Source: Actinomyces oris (GTDB lineage Bacteria > Actinomycetota > Actinomycetes > Actinomycetales > Actinomycetaceae). Taken from it: DNA of 64,000 nucleotides. Where the stretch lies: NCBI RefSeq assembly GCF_001937665.1, contig NZ_MSKL01000019.1, positions 37,856-101,855 on the forward strand, written 5' to 3'. The notes under the pieces are model-generated. The model had not been told where the DNA came from. It saw nothing but the letters and a program-made list of their open reading frames with translations, and did no database searches. The translations under genes and the position numbers were made by a program. Shown here one piece after another: positions 43,235 to 53,874 of the stretch. Within the stretch, counting starts at the first letter, position 1. Each line of letters opens with the position of its first letter.

Positions 43235-44016
43235 GTGAGAAGAACGCTCCGGGACACGACTCGGGCTCCGACGCCGTGTCCGAGATCCCCGAGGTCTCGG
43301 CGGTCCCCGACGTCCCCGAGGTCGCCGGCACCCCCGTGCGCCCCGAGCTGCGCCTGGAGGTCATCGCCGCCCCCACCGGCCAGTTCGGCGCCTCCGACGC
43401 TGGCGACACCACCGGCTACGGCGAGCACCGCAGCGTCGTCACCCTCGCCCCCGCCGCCGTGCGCCCCTACGGCGGCTGGTTCGACGGCGTCGTCGACGCC
43501 CTGATCGAGGACCTTCAGGAGGCCGGCATCGACCCGGCCGCCGCCATCGAGAAGGTCGTCATCGAGCACGACGAGCTCACCCTGTTCATCGCCCGAGAGC
43601 ACCTGCTCGACGTCGCCCGCCCCCTGCGCGACGACCAGGACCTGCGCTTCGAGCTGTGCCTGGGTGTCAGCGGCGTCCACTACCCCGAGCTGACCGGGCG
43701 CGAGCTGCACGCCTGCATCGAGTTCATGAGCCTGACCCACGGCGGGCGCCAGCTGCGCCTTCAGGTCACCTGCCCCGAGACCGACCCGCACGTTCCCTCC
43801 CTCGTCTCGCTCTACCCCGGGAACGACTGGCACGAGCGTGAGACCTGGGACCTCATGGGCATCGTCTTCGACGGCCACCCCCACCTGACCCGCACCGCCA
43901 TGCCCGACGACTGGGTGGGCCACCCCCAGCGCAAGGACTACCCGCTGGGCGGCATCCCCGTCGAGTACAAGGGCGCCCAGACGCCGCCCGCCGACACCCG
44001 GAGGTCCTACCGCTGA
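43231..44016 (+). CDS. nuoC: NADH-quinone oxidoreductase subunit C
   Basis: Peripheral-arm subunit (30-kDa type) that scaffolds NuoB and NuoD. The 261-residue protein starts at ATG 43231. The first 50 residues are a Pro/Val/Glu-rich extension common in actinobacteria. The core has [40 protein letters not shown] followed by [13 protein letters not shown], and the C-terminal [20 protein letters not shown]. It overlaps nuoB by four bases and nuoD by one (TGATG), so translation is coupled. Confidence 0.96.
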   Translation: MSEKNAPGHDSGSDAVSEIPEVSAVPDVPEVAGTPVRPELRLEVIAAPTGQFGASDAGDTTGYGEHRSVVTLAPAAVRPYGGWFDGVVDALIEDLQEAGIDPAAAIEKVVIEHDELTLFIAREHLLDVARPLRDDQDLRFELCLGVSGVHYPELTGRELHACIEFMSLTHGGRQLRLQVTCPETDPHVPSLVSLYPGNDWHERETWDLMGIVFDGHPHLTRTAMPDDWVGHPQRKDYPLGGIPVEYKGAQTPPADTRRSYR

Positions 44017-45404
44017 TGAGCACCACAAGCACCTTCCGCGCCTCCGGCCCCGCCACGGACGAGCTGTCCGCCGGCGCCGAGCAGTTCACCGTCAGCGGTG
44101 GGGACTGGGACGACGTCGTCGCCCAGATCGCCGAGCGTGACGAGGCCGACCGCCTGCGCAACGACCGGATCGTCCTCAACATGGGCCCGGTCCACCCCTC
44201 CACCCACGGCGTGCTGCGCCTGGTCCTGGAGGCCGACGGTGAGGTCGTCACTGAGGTCCGTGTCGGAACCGGCTACCTGCACACCGGTATCGAGAAGAAC
44301 ATGGAGTACCGCACCTGGGTGCAGGGCGAGACCTTCGTGACCCGCATGGACTACGTGGCCCCCTTCTTCCAGGAGGTCGGCTACGCGCTCGCCGTTGAGA
44401 AGCTCCTGGGCATCACCGACGACATCCCCGAGAAGGCCTCCGTCACCCGCGTGCTGCTCATGGAGCTCAACCGCATCGCCTCCCACGTCGTGGCCGTGGG
44501 CACCGGGGGCAACGAGATGGGCGGCACCACGCTCATGACCATCGCCTTCCGCTGCCGCGAGAACATCCTCAAGGCCTTCGAGATGGTCTCCGGGCTGCGC
44601 ATGAACCACGCCTACATCCGCCCCGGGGGGCTGGCCCAGGACATCCCCGAGGGCTTCACCGAGTTCGTGCGCTCGGTCATGCCGGACATGAAGAAAGACA
44701 TCCACGAGCTCGAGCTGCTGCTCCTGGAGAACCCGATCCTCAAGTCCCGCTTCATCGGCGTGGGGGAGATCAGCCTCGCCGGTGGGCTCGCCCTGGGCCT
44801 GACCGGGCCGTGCCTGCGCGCGGCCGGCTACCCGCTGGACCTGCGGCGCTCCAAGCCCTATTGCGGCTACGAGACCTACGACTTCCGGGTCCCCACCTAC
44901 AGGGTCTCCGACTGCTACAACCGCCTGCGCATCCGCCTGGACGAGGCCTACGAGTCCCTCAAGATCGTCTCCCAGTGCCTGGACCGCCTCGACGAGATCT
45001 CCGCCCGCGGCGACGACCCGTCCAACACCACGATGGTGGCCGACCCGACCATCGCCTGGCCCGCCCGCATGTCCATCGCCACTGACGGCCAGGGTCAGTC
45101 CCTGGAGCACGTGCGCGAGATCATGGGCAGCTCCATGGAGTCCCTCATCCACCACTTCAAGCTGGTGACCCAGGGCTTCAGGGTCCCTGCCGGGCAGGTC
45201 TACCAGACCGTCGAGCACGCCAAGGGGATCCTGGGCGTCCACGCCGTCTCCGACGGCGGTACCCGCCCCTACCGGGTCCACTTCCGCGACCCCTCCTTCT
45301 CCAACCTGCAGTCGCTGGCCATGATGGGGGAGGGCGGCATGATCGCCGACCTCGTGCCCACCCTGGCCTCCATCGACCCCGTCCTGGGAGGCGTGGACCG
45401 CTGA
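44016..45404 (+). CDS. nuoD: NADH-quinone oxidoreductase subunit D
   Basis: 49-kDa-type subunit that forms the quinone-binding cavity with NuoB. The 462-residue protein includes [20 protein letters not shown] (with the quinone-site histidine), [76 protein letters not shown] and the C-terminal DPVLGGVDR. All are diagnostic and complete. It shares one base with nuoC and with nuoE at its ends. Confidence 0.97.
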   Translation: MSTTSTFRASGPATDELSAGAEQFTVSGGDWDDVVAQIAERDEADRLRNDRIVLNMGPVHPSTHGVLRLVLEADGEVVTEVRVGTGYLHTGIEKNMEYRTWVQGETFVTRMDYVAPFFQEVGYALAVEKLLGITDDIPEKASVTRVLLMELNRIASHVVAVGTGGNEMGGTTLMTIAFRCRENILKAFEMVSGLRMNHAYIRPGGLAQDIPEGFTEFVRSVMPDMKKDIHELELLLLENPILKSRFIGVGEISLAGGLALGLTGPCLRAAGYPLDLRRSKPYCGYETYDFRVPTYRVSDCYNRLRIRLDEAYESLKIVSQCLDRLDEISARGDDPSNTTMVADPTIAWPARMSIATDGQGQSLEHVREIMGSSMESLIHHFKLVTQGFRVPAGQVYQTVEHAKGILGVHAVSDGGTRPYRVHFRDPSFSNLQSLAMMGEGGMIADLVPTLASIDPVLGGVDR

Positions 45405-46174
45405 TGAGCACCACCGAGAACGCAGTCAACCCAGCCGTCGAGACCATCGCGACCGTCAGCGCGGTCGGCCCGGTGAGCACCGTCGCGGCCGCCGCCGTCG
45501 CCGCCGGCTACAGCGCCGAGGTCGCCCAGGGCCTCCAGGACGACATCGAGCGGATCATCGCCCGCTACCCGGAGGGCAAGGAGCGCAGCGCCCTCATCCC
45601 GATGCTCCACCTCATCCAGTCCGTGGACGGCTACGTCTCGCCGGCCGGCATCGCGCTGTGCGCCGCCCGGCTCGGCCTGGAGCGGGCCGAGGTCAGCGCC
45701 GTGGCCACCTTCTACAGCCAGTTCCGCCGCCACCCGGTCGGCACCTATCACGTGGGCGTGTGCACCAACGCCCTGTGCGCCGTCATGGGCGGGGACGAGA
45801 TCTGGTCGGCGGTCACCGAGCACACCGGTCTGGGCGCCGAGGAGACCAGCGAGGACGGCACCATCAGCCTCGAGCGCGTCGAGTGCAACGCCGCCTGCGA
45901 CTACGCCCCCGTCGTCATGGTCAACTGGGAGTTCTTCGACAACCAGACCCCCGACTCCGCCGTCGCCATGATCAAGGCCCTCGAGCGTGGCGAGGACATC
46001 GCTCCCACCCGCGGCCCCGAGACCGTCCCCACCTTCCGCGAGAACGAGCGCCTGCTGGCCGGCTTCGAGGACGGCCGCACCGACGAGGGGCGCGGCCCCG
46101 GTGAGCCGACCCTGCGCGGCCTGCGCATCGCCCGCGAGCAGGGCTGGACCGCGCCGAAGGAGGAGACCAAGTGA
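45404..46174 (+). CDS. nuoE: NADH-quinone oxidoreductase subunit E
   Basis: 24-kDa-type subunit of the NADH dehydrogenase module with the [2Fe-2S] cluster N1a. The 256-residue protein has the thioredoxin-like fold with the four cysteines in VCTNALCAVMGG and VECNAACDYAPVVMVN. Helical parts at residues 30-75 include IIARYPEGKERSALIPMLHL. The first 25 residues and the C-terminal tail (PTFRENERLLAGFEDGRTDE) extend past the family core. It overlaps nuoF by GTGA. Confidence 0.95.
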   Translation: MSTTENAVNPAVETIATVSAVGPVSTVAAAAVAAGYSAEVAQGLQDDIERIIARYPEGKERSALIPMLHLIQSVDGYVSPAGIALCAARLGLERAEVSAVATFYSQFRRHPVGTYHVGVCTNALCAVMGGDEIWSAVTEHTGLGAEETSEDGTISLERVECNAACDYAPVVMVNWEFFDNQTPDSAVAMIKALERGEDIAPTRGPETVPTFRENERLLAGFEDGRTDEGRGPGEPTLRGLRIAREQGWTAPKEETK

Positions 46175-47502
46175 GCGACACCGCCACCTACACCGCGCCG
46201 GGAACCCTCACCCCGGTCCTGAGCGACCTGTGGGACCAGGAGCGCTCCTGGACCCTGCAGGCCTACCTCGACCACGGCGGCTATGAGGGCCTGAAGAGGG
46301 CCAAGACCCTCAGCAGCGAGGACCTCATCACCCTCATCAAGGACTCCGGCCTGCGCGGCCGCGGCGGCGCCGGCTTCCCCACCGGCCTGAAGTGGTCCTT
46401 CCTGCCCCCGGTCGACGGCGGCCCGCGATACCTCGTGGTCAACGCCGACGAGTCCGAGCCGGGCACCTGCAAGGACATCCCCACGATCATGTCCAACCCG
46501 CAGGCACTCATCGAGGGCATCGCCATCACCTCGCGCGCCATCGGCGGCGACCACGCCTTCGTCTACCTGCGCGGCGAGGTCCCCCACGTCTACCGCCGTC
46601 TGCTCAGCGCCGTGCGCGAGGCCACCGAGTCCGGCCTGCTGGACACCGGCTTCGGGCTCGACGGCCAGCAGCGGCTGCGCATCACCGCCCACGCCGGCGC
46701 CGGCGCCTACATCTGCGGTGAGGAGACCGCCCTGCTGGACTCCCTGGAGGGCCGCCGCGGCCACCCCCGCCTCAAGCCGCCCTTCCCCGCCGTCGCCGGC
46801 CTCTACGCCCGTCCCACAGTGGTCAACAATGTCGAGACCATCGCCTCGGTCCCGGCGATCCTGGCCCGTGGCGCCCAGTGGTACTCCACCATGGGCACTG
46901 AGAAGTCCAAGGGACACGGCATCTTCTCCGTCTCCGGCCACGTGGCCCACCCCGGCCAGTACGAGGCCCCCTTCGGCATCACCATGCGCGAGCTCATCGA
47001 GCTCTCCGGCGGCATCCGCCCCGGCCACGAGCTGAAGTTCTGGGTGCCGGGAGGCTCCTCGACTCCGATCTTCGGGCCCGACGAGCTCGACGTCCCCCTG
47101 GACTACGAGTCCGTGGCCGAGGCCGGCTCCATGCTGGGGACCCGCGCCCTGCAGGTCTTCGACGAGACCGTCTCCGTGGTGCGCGTGGTCACCCGGTGGA
47201 CCGAGTTCTACCAGCACGAGTCCTGCGGCAAGTGCACCCCCTGCCGCGAGGGCACCTACTGGATGCGCCAGATCATGCTGCGGCTGGAGGCCGGGCGCGG
47301 GCTGCCCGGCGACGTCGAGAAGCTCGAGTCCATCGCCTCCAACATCGCCGGACGCTCCTTCTGCGCCCTGGGCGACGCCTCCGCCACCCCGGTCCTGACC
47401 GGCATCAAGCGGTTCCGCGAGGAGTTCGAGGCCGGCTACACCGCCGCCGCCGGTGAGCTCTTCCCCTACGCCGCCTCCTCCGTCTTCGAAAGCGCACGGT
47501 GA
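46171..47502 (+). CDS. nuoF: NADH-quinone oxidoreductase subunit F
   Basis: 51-kDa-type subunit that binds NADH, FMN and [4Fe-4S] cluster N3: the electron entry point. The 443-residue protein contains SGLRGRGGAGFPTGLKWSF (nucleotide site), VVNADESEPGTCKD, GAGAYICGEETALLDSLEGR (FMN), NNVETIASVPAIL and the cluster ligands in ESCGKCTPCREGTYWM plus SFCALGD. Start GTG 46171. Complete and canonical. Confidence 0.97.
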   Translation: MSDTATYTAPGTLTPVLSDLWDQERSWTLQAYLDHGGYEGLKRAKTLSSEDLITLIKDSGLRGRGGAGFPTGLKWSFLPPVDGGPRYLVVNADESEPGTCKDIPTIMSNPQALIEGIAITSRAIGGDHAFVYLRGEVPHVYRRLLSAVREATESGLLDTGFGLDGQQRLRITAHAGAGAYICGEETALLDSLEGRRGHPRLKPPFPAVAGLYARPTVVNNVETIASVPAILARGAQWYSTMGTEKSKGHGIFSVSGHVAHPGQYEAPFGITMRELIELSGGIRPGHELKFWVPGGSSTPIFGPDELDVPLDYESVAEAGSMLGTRALQVFDETVSVVRVVTRWTEFYQHESCGKCTPCREGTYWMRQIMLRLEAGRGLPGDVEKLESIASNIAGRSFCALGDASATPVLTGIKRFREEFEAGYTAAAGELFPYAASSVFESAR

Positions 47503-47505
47503 GCC

Positions 47506-50253
47506 ATGACTGCTGAGACGACCACCAAGAGCTCCGCACCCGCGGCGCCGCCGGCCCCCGAGATGGTCCACATGACCATCGACGGCCTCCCCGTCGAGGT
47601 CGAGAAGGGGACCCTCCTCATCCGTGCCGCCGAGCAGGTCGGCGTGCGCATCCCGCGCTTCTGCGACCACCCGCTGCTCGCGCCGTCGGCCAACTGCCGC
47701 CAGTGCCTGGTGGAGGTGGCCATGCCGGGGCGCGACGGCGTCGTGCGGCCCATGCCCAAGCCTCAGCCCTCCTGCGCCATGACCGCCATGGAGGGCATGG
47801 AGATCTCCACCCAGGCCACCAGCGAGGTCGCCGCCAAGGCCCAGGCCGGCACCATGGAGTTCCTCCTCATCAACCACCCGCTGGACTGCCCGGTGTGCGA
47901 CAAGGGCGGTGAGTGCCCCCTGCAGAACCAGGCCCTGGAGCTCATGGCCTCCGGCGCCCAGTCCGCCACCCGCTTCACCGACGTCAAGCGCACCTTCCCC
48001 AAGCCGCTGCGCCTGACCAGCAACATCCTGCTGGACCGTGACCGCTGCATCCTGTGCCAGCGCTGCGTGCGCTTCGCCGACCAGATCCCCGGTGACCCCT
48101 TCATCGCCCTCCAGGGCCGCGGCGGCGGGCACCCCTCCTTCGACATGGACGGCGACCCCGAGCACGCCGGGGGCCTGTACTCCGAGCAGATCGGGCGCTT
48201 CGACGCCCGCGTCCTGGACTTCCACACCGAGCCGACCCAGCAGCCGCTCGACGCCGACCTCCAGACGATCCGCGGCGTGCCCTCCCTGACCGCCCTGGGC
48301 GACCTGACCGGTCCCGGCGGTGAGCCCGGCGCCTCCGACGGCACCGACTACGGCCCCGACCTGGCCACCGGCCGCGAGGACCTGGACGCCTCCGGGCGCC
48401 CCTTCGCCTCCTACTTCTCGGGCAACATCATCCAGATCTGCCCCGTGGGCGCCCTGACCTCCGCGAAGTACCGCTTCCGGGCCCGCCCCATGGACCTGGT
48501 CTCCACCGACTCCGTCACCGAGCACGACGCCTCCGGCTCCGCCATCCGCGTCGACATGCGCCGCGGCGTCGTCCTGCGCCACCTCGCCGGCAACGACCCC
48601 GAGGTCAACGAGGAGTGGATCACCGACAAGGACCGCTTCGCCTTCACCTGGTCCTCCCAGCCCGACCGCCTCACCGTGCCACTCGTGCGCGACGAGGAGA
48701 CCGGCGAGCTCGTCACCACCTCCTGGTCCGACGCCCTGGACGTGGCCGCCCAGGGACTGGCCCGCGCCGCCTCCGACGGGGGAGTGGGGCTCCTGCCCGG
48801 CGGCCGCCTCACCCTGGAGGACGCCTGGGCCTGGTCCCGCTTCGCCCGCACCGTCCTGGGCACCAACGACATCGATCAGCGCGTGCGCGCCCACAGCCAG
48901 GAGGAGGACACCTTCCTAGCCGCCCGGGTGGCCGGCACCGGACTGGGCGCCGTCACCTACCGCCACCTGGAGAAGGCCGGACAGGTCCTGCTCCTGGGCC
49001 TGGAGCCCGAGGACGAGTGCGGCTCCCTGTTCCTGCGCCTGCGCAAGGGGGTGCGCGCCGGAGGCGTCAAGGTGGCCACCGTGACCACCTGCCTGAGCGC
49101 CGGCAGCCGCAAGCTCTCCGCCCAGGCCATCCTCACCCCGCCCGGTGAGGAGGCCCGCGTCGTCGCCCACCTCAGCCAGACCCACCCCGACCTCGTCGAG
49201 GCCCTGCGGGCCGACGGCGCCACCATCCTCATCGGTGAGCGCGCCGCCCGCGTTCCCGGCCTGCTGAGCGTCGCCGACGCCCTGGCCACCGCCACCGGCG
49301 CCCACCTGGCCTGGGTCCCGCGCCGCAGCGGCGAGCGCGGTGGCATCGAGGCGGGCCTGCTGCCCGGCCTCCTGCCCGGCGGTCGCCCCGTGGCCGACTC
49401 CGAGGCCCGTGCCCAGGTCGAGCGGGCCTGGAACCTGGGTCCCGAGCACCCTCTGCCCGCCTCACCGGGCCGCGATGCCACCGGCATCCTCTCGGCCCTC
49501 CTGGAGGGGAGCCTCGGCGGCACCGTCGTCGGCGGTGTCGATCTGCGCGACTTCCCCGACCCGGGCCTGGCCCGCGCGGCCCTCGCCGCCAGTGGCTTCA
49601 CCGTCCAGCTCGAGGTGCGCCGCAGCGAGGTCAGCGAGCACGCCGACGTCGTCCTGCCCGTCGCCCCGGCCGTGGAGAAGAACGGCACCTTCGTCAACTG
49701 GGAGGGGCGTGTGCGCCCCTTCGGTCAGGCCCATGTCTCACGCGCCCGCACCGACCGCCAGGTCCTGGGCATGCTCGCCGACGAGATGGGAGTCGACCTC
49801 CAGGTCGACGACCTGGTCGTCCTGCACGAGCAGCTCGCCGACCTGGGCCTGTGGCGCGGGAAGCGCACGCCGGTCGCCTTCGGGCCCGCCCCAGTGGTCT
49901 GCGCCGGTGCCCCCGTCCCCGCCGACGGCGTGGAGGCGCGCCTGACCACTCACAAGCCCATGCTCGACGCCGGACGCCTCCAGGACGGCGAGCCCTTCCT
50001 GGCGGCCACCGCCCTGCGCCCCATCGCCCGGGTGGGCGCCGACCTCGCCCAGCGCCTGTCGCTGGCAGCCGGCCAGGAGGTGACCGTGGCGACCGCCACC
50101 GGATCGATCACCCTGCCGGCCGTCGTCGGCGGAGTCAGCGACGGCACCGTGTGGCTGCCCGAGTGCTCGGCCGGATCCACCGTCCACCAGACCCTGGGTG
50201 CCGGGCACGGCTCCCAGGTCACCCTGACCCACGCAGCGGAGGTACTGAGGTGA
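47506..50253 (+). CDS. nuoG: NADH-quinone oxidoreductase subunit G
   Basis: 75-kDa-type subunit carrying several iron-sulfur clusters that relay electrons. The 915-residue protein has the N-terminal [2Fe-2S] ferredoxin region with FCDHPLLAPSANCRQCLVEV, then CPVCDKGGECPLQNQ and RCILCQRCVRFADQ, an ICPVGALTSAKYRFRARPMD segment, and a molybdopterin-oxidoreductase-like C-terminal half with DVVLPVAPAVEKNGTFVNWE. The domain order is that of actinobacterial NuoG. It overlaps nuoH by GTGA. Confidence 0.96.
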   Translation: MTAETTTKSSAPAAPPAPEMVHMTIDGLPVEVEKGTLLIRAAEQVGVRIPRFCDHPLLAPSANCRQCLVEVAMPGRDGVVRPMPKPQPSCAMTAMEGMEISTQATSEVAAKAQAGTMEFLLINHPLDCPVCDKGGECPLQNQALELMASGAQSATRFTDVKRTFPKPLRLTSNILLDRDRCILCQRCVRFADQIPGDPFIALQGRGGGHPSFDMDGDPEHAGGLYSEQIGRFDARVLDFHTEPTQQPLDADLQTIRGVPSLTALGDLTGPGGEPGASDGTDYGPDLATGREDLDASGRPFASYFSGNIIQICPVGALTSAKYRFRARPMDLVSTDSVTEHDASGSAIRVDMRRGVVLRHLAGNDPEVNEEWITDKDRFAFTWSSQPDRLTVPLVRDEETGELVTTSWSDALDVAAQGLARAASDGGVGLLPGGRLTLEDAWAWSRFARTVLGTNDIDQRVRAHSQEEDTFLAARVAGTGLGAVTYRHLEKAGQVLLLGLEPEDECGSLFLRLRKGVRAGGVKVATVTTCLSAGSRKLSAQAILTPPGEEARVVAHLSQTHPDLVEALRADGATILIGERAARVPGLLSVADALATATGAHLAWVPRRSGERGGIEAGLLPGLLPGGRPVADSEARAQVERAWNLGPEHPLPASPGRDATGILSALLEGSLGGTVVGGVDLRDFPDPGLARAALAASGFTVQLEVRRSEVSEHADVVLPVAPAVEKNGTFVNWEGRVRPFGQAHVSRARTDRQVLGMLADEMGVDLQVDDLVVLHEQLADLGLWRGKRTPVAFGPAPVVCAGAPVPADGVEARLTTHKPMLDAGRLQDGEPFLAATALRPIARVGADLAQRLSLAAGQEVTVATATGSITLPAVVGGVSDGTVWLPECSAGSTVHQTLGAGHGSQVTLTHAAEVLR

Positions 50254-51854
50254 ACCCGATCCACGCGGCTCAGGCCGCCGCCGACGACGCCATCTCCAAC
50301 GGAGGCGTGACCGCCGACTTCTCCGCCGAGACCTGGTGGCTGACCCTCATCAAGGCCGGCTTCATCGTCGCCTTCCTCATCGTCAGCGTCATGATGGCGC
50401 TGTGGGTGGAGCGACGCGGCCTGGCCCGTATGCAGACCCGTCTGGGCCCCAACGTCAACGGCCCCCTGGGCCTGCTCCAGGCGGTCGCCGACGCCGGCAA
50501 GCTCATCATGAAGGAGGACTTCTGGCTCAAGGGGGCCGAGAAGGTCATCTACCTCCTGGCGCCGCTCATCGCCGCCTTCAGCGCCTTCATGGTCTACGCG
50601 GTCATCCCCTTCGGGCCGCAGGTGAGCATCTTCGGCCACTCCACGCCCCTGCAGCTGACCGACTTCCCGGTGGCGGTCCTCTACATCCTGGCCATCACCG
50701 CCTTCGGCGTCTACGGGATCATCCTGGGCGGCTGGTCCACGCACTCCACCTACCCGCTCTTCGGCGCCGTGCGCAGCGCCGCTCAGGTCATCTCCTACGA
50801 GCTGAGCATGAGCCTGTCCATCCTCACGGTCTTCCTGGCCTCGGGGACCATGTCCACCTCCGGGATCGTCAGCGCCCAGCAGCGCATCTGGTGGGCCGTG
50901 GCGATGGTGCCCAGCTTCATCATCTACGTCATCTCCATGGTCGGTGAGGTCAACCGCCTCCCCTTCGACCTTCCCGAGGCCGAGGGCGAGCTCGTCGCCG
51001 GCCACATGGTCGAGTACTCCTCGATGAAGTTCGCCTGGTACTTCCTGGCCGAGTACATCAACATGTTCAACGTCTCGGCCGTGTGCGTTACCCTGTTCCT
51101 GGGCGGCTGGCGCTCGGCGATCCTCGGCCTGTTCTGGGAGGGCGCCAACTCCGGTTGGTGGCCGATGCTGTGGTTCGTCGCCAAGGTCTGGGCCGTCATG
51201 TTCTTCATGATCTGGACCCGTGGAACCCTGGTGCGCATCCGCTACGACCACTTCATGAAGCTGGGCTGGAAGGTTCTCATCCCGATCTCCCTGGTCTGGT
51301 TCGTGCTGGTGGCAGTGGTGCGCGCCTTCCGCACCTTCTCGGGCGCCTCCGTGCAGGCACTGCTGCTGCCGATGGCCGGTGTCTTCTGCGTCATCATGTT
51401 CATCCTCTTCCTCATGCCCGACAAGGAGGAAGAGGAGGAGCTCTACGACGAGTACGACGACGAGGACGCCGACGACGACGTCGAGATCCTGAGCGCCGAC
51501 GACGATCACGTCGCCTTCCTCGAGGGCTTCCCCGTCCCGCCGCCTCCGGGCAAGTCCCTGCCCCCCTCACCGCGTGCCCGTCGCGCCGCCCTGGCGGCGG
51601 AGGCGGCCACCGCGGCCGATGACTCCGAGACCGGGGCGGTCACCGCCGTCGGTCTGCTGGAGGACGTCGACCTCGAGGACGACGACGCGGCCGGCTCCGC
51701 GGACTCCGCCGCATCCGCCGAGTCCCCCGACTCGGTCGGCACGGACGCGGCCACCGCCCTGCCCACCTTCACCCTTGACCTCAAGGCCGACTCGGCCGGT
51801 GGCAAGGACACAGACACGGCCGCTGAGGCACCCCAGGAGGGAAAAGATGACTGA
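50250..51854 (+). CDS. nuoH: NADH-quinone oxidoreductase subunit H, with long acidic C-terminal tail
   Basis: Membrane subunit that contacts the quinone channel. Residues 1-390 are the conserved eight-helix core: [35 protein letters not shown] and [20 protein letters not shown]. From about residue 390 a highly acidic, low-complexity tail of about 145 residues follows ([19 protein letters not shown], then Ala/Asp/Ser-rich). NuoH from other bacteria normally ends near the core, so the 534-residue length is unusual. Start GTG 50250 overlaps nuoG; the stop overlaps nuoI by eight bases. Confidence 0.94.
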   Translation: MNPIHAAQAAADDAISNGGVTADFSAETWWLTLIKAGFIVAFLIVSVMMALWVERRGLARMQTRLGPNVNGPLGLLQAVADAGKLIMKEDFWLKGAEKVIYLLAPLIAAFSAFMVYAVIPFGPQVSIFGHSTPLQLTDFPVAVLYILAITAFGVYGIILGGWSTHSTYPLFGAVRSAAQVISYELSMSLSILTVFLASGTMSTSGIVSAQQRIWWAVAMVPSFIIYVISMVGEVNRLPFDLPEAEGELVAGHMVEYSSMKFAWYFLAEYINMFNVSAVCVTLFLGGWRSAILGLFWEGANSGWWPMLWFVAKVWAVMFFMIWTRGTLVRIRYDHFMKLGWKVLIPISLVWFVLVAVVRAFRTFSGASVQALLLPMAGVFCVIMFILFLMPDKEEEEELYDEYDDEDADDDVEILSADDDHVAFLEGFPVPPPPGKSLPPSPRARRAALAAEAATAADDSETGAVTAVGLLEDVDLEDDDAAGSADSAASAESPDSVGTDAATALPTFTLDLKADSAGGKDTDTAAEAPQEGKDD

Positions 51855-52557
51855 TCGCCCCCACCGTTCCCGGGGCTCGCAGCACGACAAGTGGCTGCGC
51901 GACGCTCCCTCCGCCCTGGCCCGGGCCTTCGCGCCCGTGGCCGGCTACGGGGTCACCATCTCCTCGATGTTCCGTCCCGTGGTCACCGAGCAGTACCCCT
52001 TCGAGCCGCCCCAGGTGATGCCCCGCTACCACGGGCGCCATCAGCTCAACCGCTACGACGACGGCCTGGAGAAGTGCATCGGCTGCGAGCTGTGCGCCTG
52101 GGCCTGCCCCGCCGACGCGATCTACGTCGAGGCCGCCTCCAACGAACCCGGCGCCCAGTACTCGCCCGGCGAGCGCTATGGGCGCGTCTACCAGATCAAC
52201 TACCTGCGCTGCATCTTCTGCGGCATGTGCATCGAGGCCTGCCCCACCCGGGCCCTGACCATGTCCACCGACTTCGATGAGCTCGTCGGCCCCGGCCGCG
52301 AGGGTCTCATCTACGAGAAGGAGGACCTGCTGGCCCCCGTGCCCGAGGGCGCCGTGGCCGCGCCCCACCCCATGGTCGAGGGCACCGAGGACGGCGACTA
52401 CTACCGCGGGCGGGTCGTCGGCTCCACCCAGGCCCAGATCGACTGGGTGCGGGCCCACCGGCCCGACGACCCCAGTCTGGACGATGCCCGCGCCAAGGCC
52501 GTCCCCACCGCCTCCGGTCGGGGTAGCCGTCAGACTGCGAAGGGAGCCCTGCGATGA
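51847..52557 (+). CDS. nuoI: NADH-quinone oxidoreductase subunit I
   Basis: Peripheral-arm subunit with two [4Fe-4S] clusters (N6a and N6b) linking NuoG to NuoB. The 236-residue protein has both ferredoxin motifs, [19 protein letters not shown] and [18 protein letters not shown], preceded by [20 protein letters not shown]. The N-terminal 30 residues and the Lys/Arg tail are extensions. Start ATG 51847 lies within the end of nuoH. It overlaps nuoJ by ATGA. Confidence 0.96.
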   Translation: MTDRPHRSRGSQHDKWLRDAPSALARAFAPVAGYGVTISSMFRPVVTEQYPFEPPQVMPRYHGRHQLNRYDDGLEKCIGCELCAWACPADAIYVEAASNEPGAQYSPGERYGRVYQINYLRCIFCGMCIEACPTRALTMSTDFDELVGPGREGLIYEKEDLLAPVPEGAVAAPHPMVEGTEDGDYYRGRVVGSTQAQIDWVRAHRPDDPSLDDARAKAVPTASGRGSRQTAKGALR

Positions 52558-53555
52558 GCGCCCTCCTGATGACCGGAGCCTCCGCCGCCGTCCCCACCGC
52601 CCTGACTCAGGACGGTCACCTGGGGCTGGGCGAGGCCATCGTGTTCGGCGTCGTCGCCCTGGTCACCGTGGCCTGCGGCATCGGCGTCCTGACCGCCAAG
52701 CGCGCCGTGAACGCCGCCATCAACATGATCGGCATCATGGTCTCGCTGGCCGTCCTCTACATCGTCAACGAGTCGCCCTTCATGGGCATCACCCAGGTCG
52801 TGGTCTACACCGGCGCCGTCATGACCCTCGTCCTGTTCGTCATCATGCTCGTGGGCGTCGGCGGCGACGAGCCGGTGGGAGCCGCCGGTACCGTCATGAG
52901 GCGCCCGGTCCTCATCCTGCTGGGACTGGGGCTGGCCGGCGCCCTGACCGCCGTCGTGTGGCGCTCCACCCTGCCGACGCCGGTCGGCCTCAAGGACGGC
53001 GCCAAGGCCGCGCCCGACCTGCTGGCCGTCACGCTCTACCACGACCACGTCGTCACCATGGAGCTGACCGCCATCCTGCTCATCGTCGCCGCCGTCGGCG
53101 CCCTGACCCTCACCCACCGTCAGCGCATCCGGGCTCGGCTCAGCCAGCGCGGGGTGGCCGCCGGCAAGATGCAGGACTACGCCACCAAGAGCGCCCACCC
53201 GGGCCAGAAGCCGATGCCCGGCGTCTACGCCTCCACCAACTCCGCCGCCGCCCCGGCCCTGGACGCGCAGGGCGAGGCCGTGGAGGAGTCCGTGCCCAGG
53301 GTCCTGCGGGCCCGCGGACAGGGCCTGGAGCTGTCCGACGTCTCCCCGGAGATGGGTCTGGCCCAGCGCTCGGGGACGATCGTCTCCCGCCTGGACGGCG
53401 CCCCGGAGGCCGGTGCAACCGGCGGCTCCCGGGCCGCCCGCCGCTCCGGGATGCCCGCCATGCCCGGCGCCGCCGCCCCCGCCGTCAAGCAGCCCGTCCT
53501 CAGCGATGACGGGGCAGCCGACTCGGCCGCCCCGGAGCAGAAGGAGGAGAAGTGA
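52554..53555 (+). CDS. nuoJ: NADH-quinone oxidoreductase subunit J, with long C-terminal tail
   Basis: Membrane-arm subunit with five helices in the first 185 residues: [75 protein letters not shown] and [18 protein letters not shown]. After that a tail of about 145 residues contains the conserved actinobacterial stretch [19 protein letters not shown] and then disordered Ala/Gly/Ser-rich sequence. The 333-residue total is long for NuoJ. Start ATG 52554; overlaps nuoK by GTGA. Confidence 0.94.
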   Translation: MSALLMTGASAAVPTALTQDGHLGLGEAIVFGVVALVTVACGIGVLTAKRAVNAAINMIGIMVSLAVLYIVNESPFMGITQVVVYTGAVMTLVLFVIMLVGVGGDEPVGAAGTVMRRPVLILLGLGLAGALTAVVWRSTLPTPVGLKDGAKAAPDLLAVTLYHDHVVTMELTAILLIVAAVGALTLTHRQRIRARLSQRGVAAGKMQDYATKSAHPGQKPMPGVYASTNSAAAPALDAQGEAVEESVPRVLRARGQGLELSDVSPEMGLAQRSGTIVSRLDGAPEAGATGGSRAARRSGMPAMPGAAAPAVKQPVLSDDGAADSAAPEQKEEK

Positions 53556-53857
53556 GTCTCCCCATCACCGTCTACCTCGTCCTGGCCGGGGTGCTGTTCA
53601 CCCTGGGGGCGCTCACGGTGCTGCTGCGCCGCAACGCCATCATCGAGCTCATGGGAGTTGAGCTCATGCTCAACTCCGTCAACCTCGTCCTGGTGACCTT
53701 CTCCCGGATCCACGGCAACCTCACCGGTCAGGTCTTCGCCTTCTTCGTCATGGTGGTGGCCGCCGCCGAGGTCGTGGTGGGTCTGAGCATCGTCGTTTCC
53801 ATCTTCCGCACCCGCAGGTCCACGTCGGTCGACGACGAGAACCTGCTCAAGAACTGA
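53552..53857 (+). CDS. nuoK: NADH-quinone oxidoreductase subunit K
   Basis: Small 101-residue membrane-arm subunit with three transmembrane helices and the conserved glutamates of the proton path: [20 protein letters not shown] and [18 protein letters not shown]. Start GTG 53552. Canonical length, and 17 bases before nuoL. The short linker between nuoK and nuoL contains a GGGGAGAG ribosome-binding site. Confidence 0.96.
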   Translation: MSLPITVYLVLAGVLFTLGALTVLLRRNAIIELMGVELMLNSVNLVLVTFSRIHGNLTGQVFAFFVMVVAAAEVVVGLSIVVSIFRTRRSTSVDDENLLKN

Positions 53858-53874
53858 GGGGAGAGACCACCGAC

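Noticed and set aside
45901..48894. 997-codon minus-strand open frame
   Set aside because: Antisense to nuoE, nuoF and nuoG; long only because of high GC; sequence is Gly/Val/Leu/Asp-rich without motifs.
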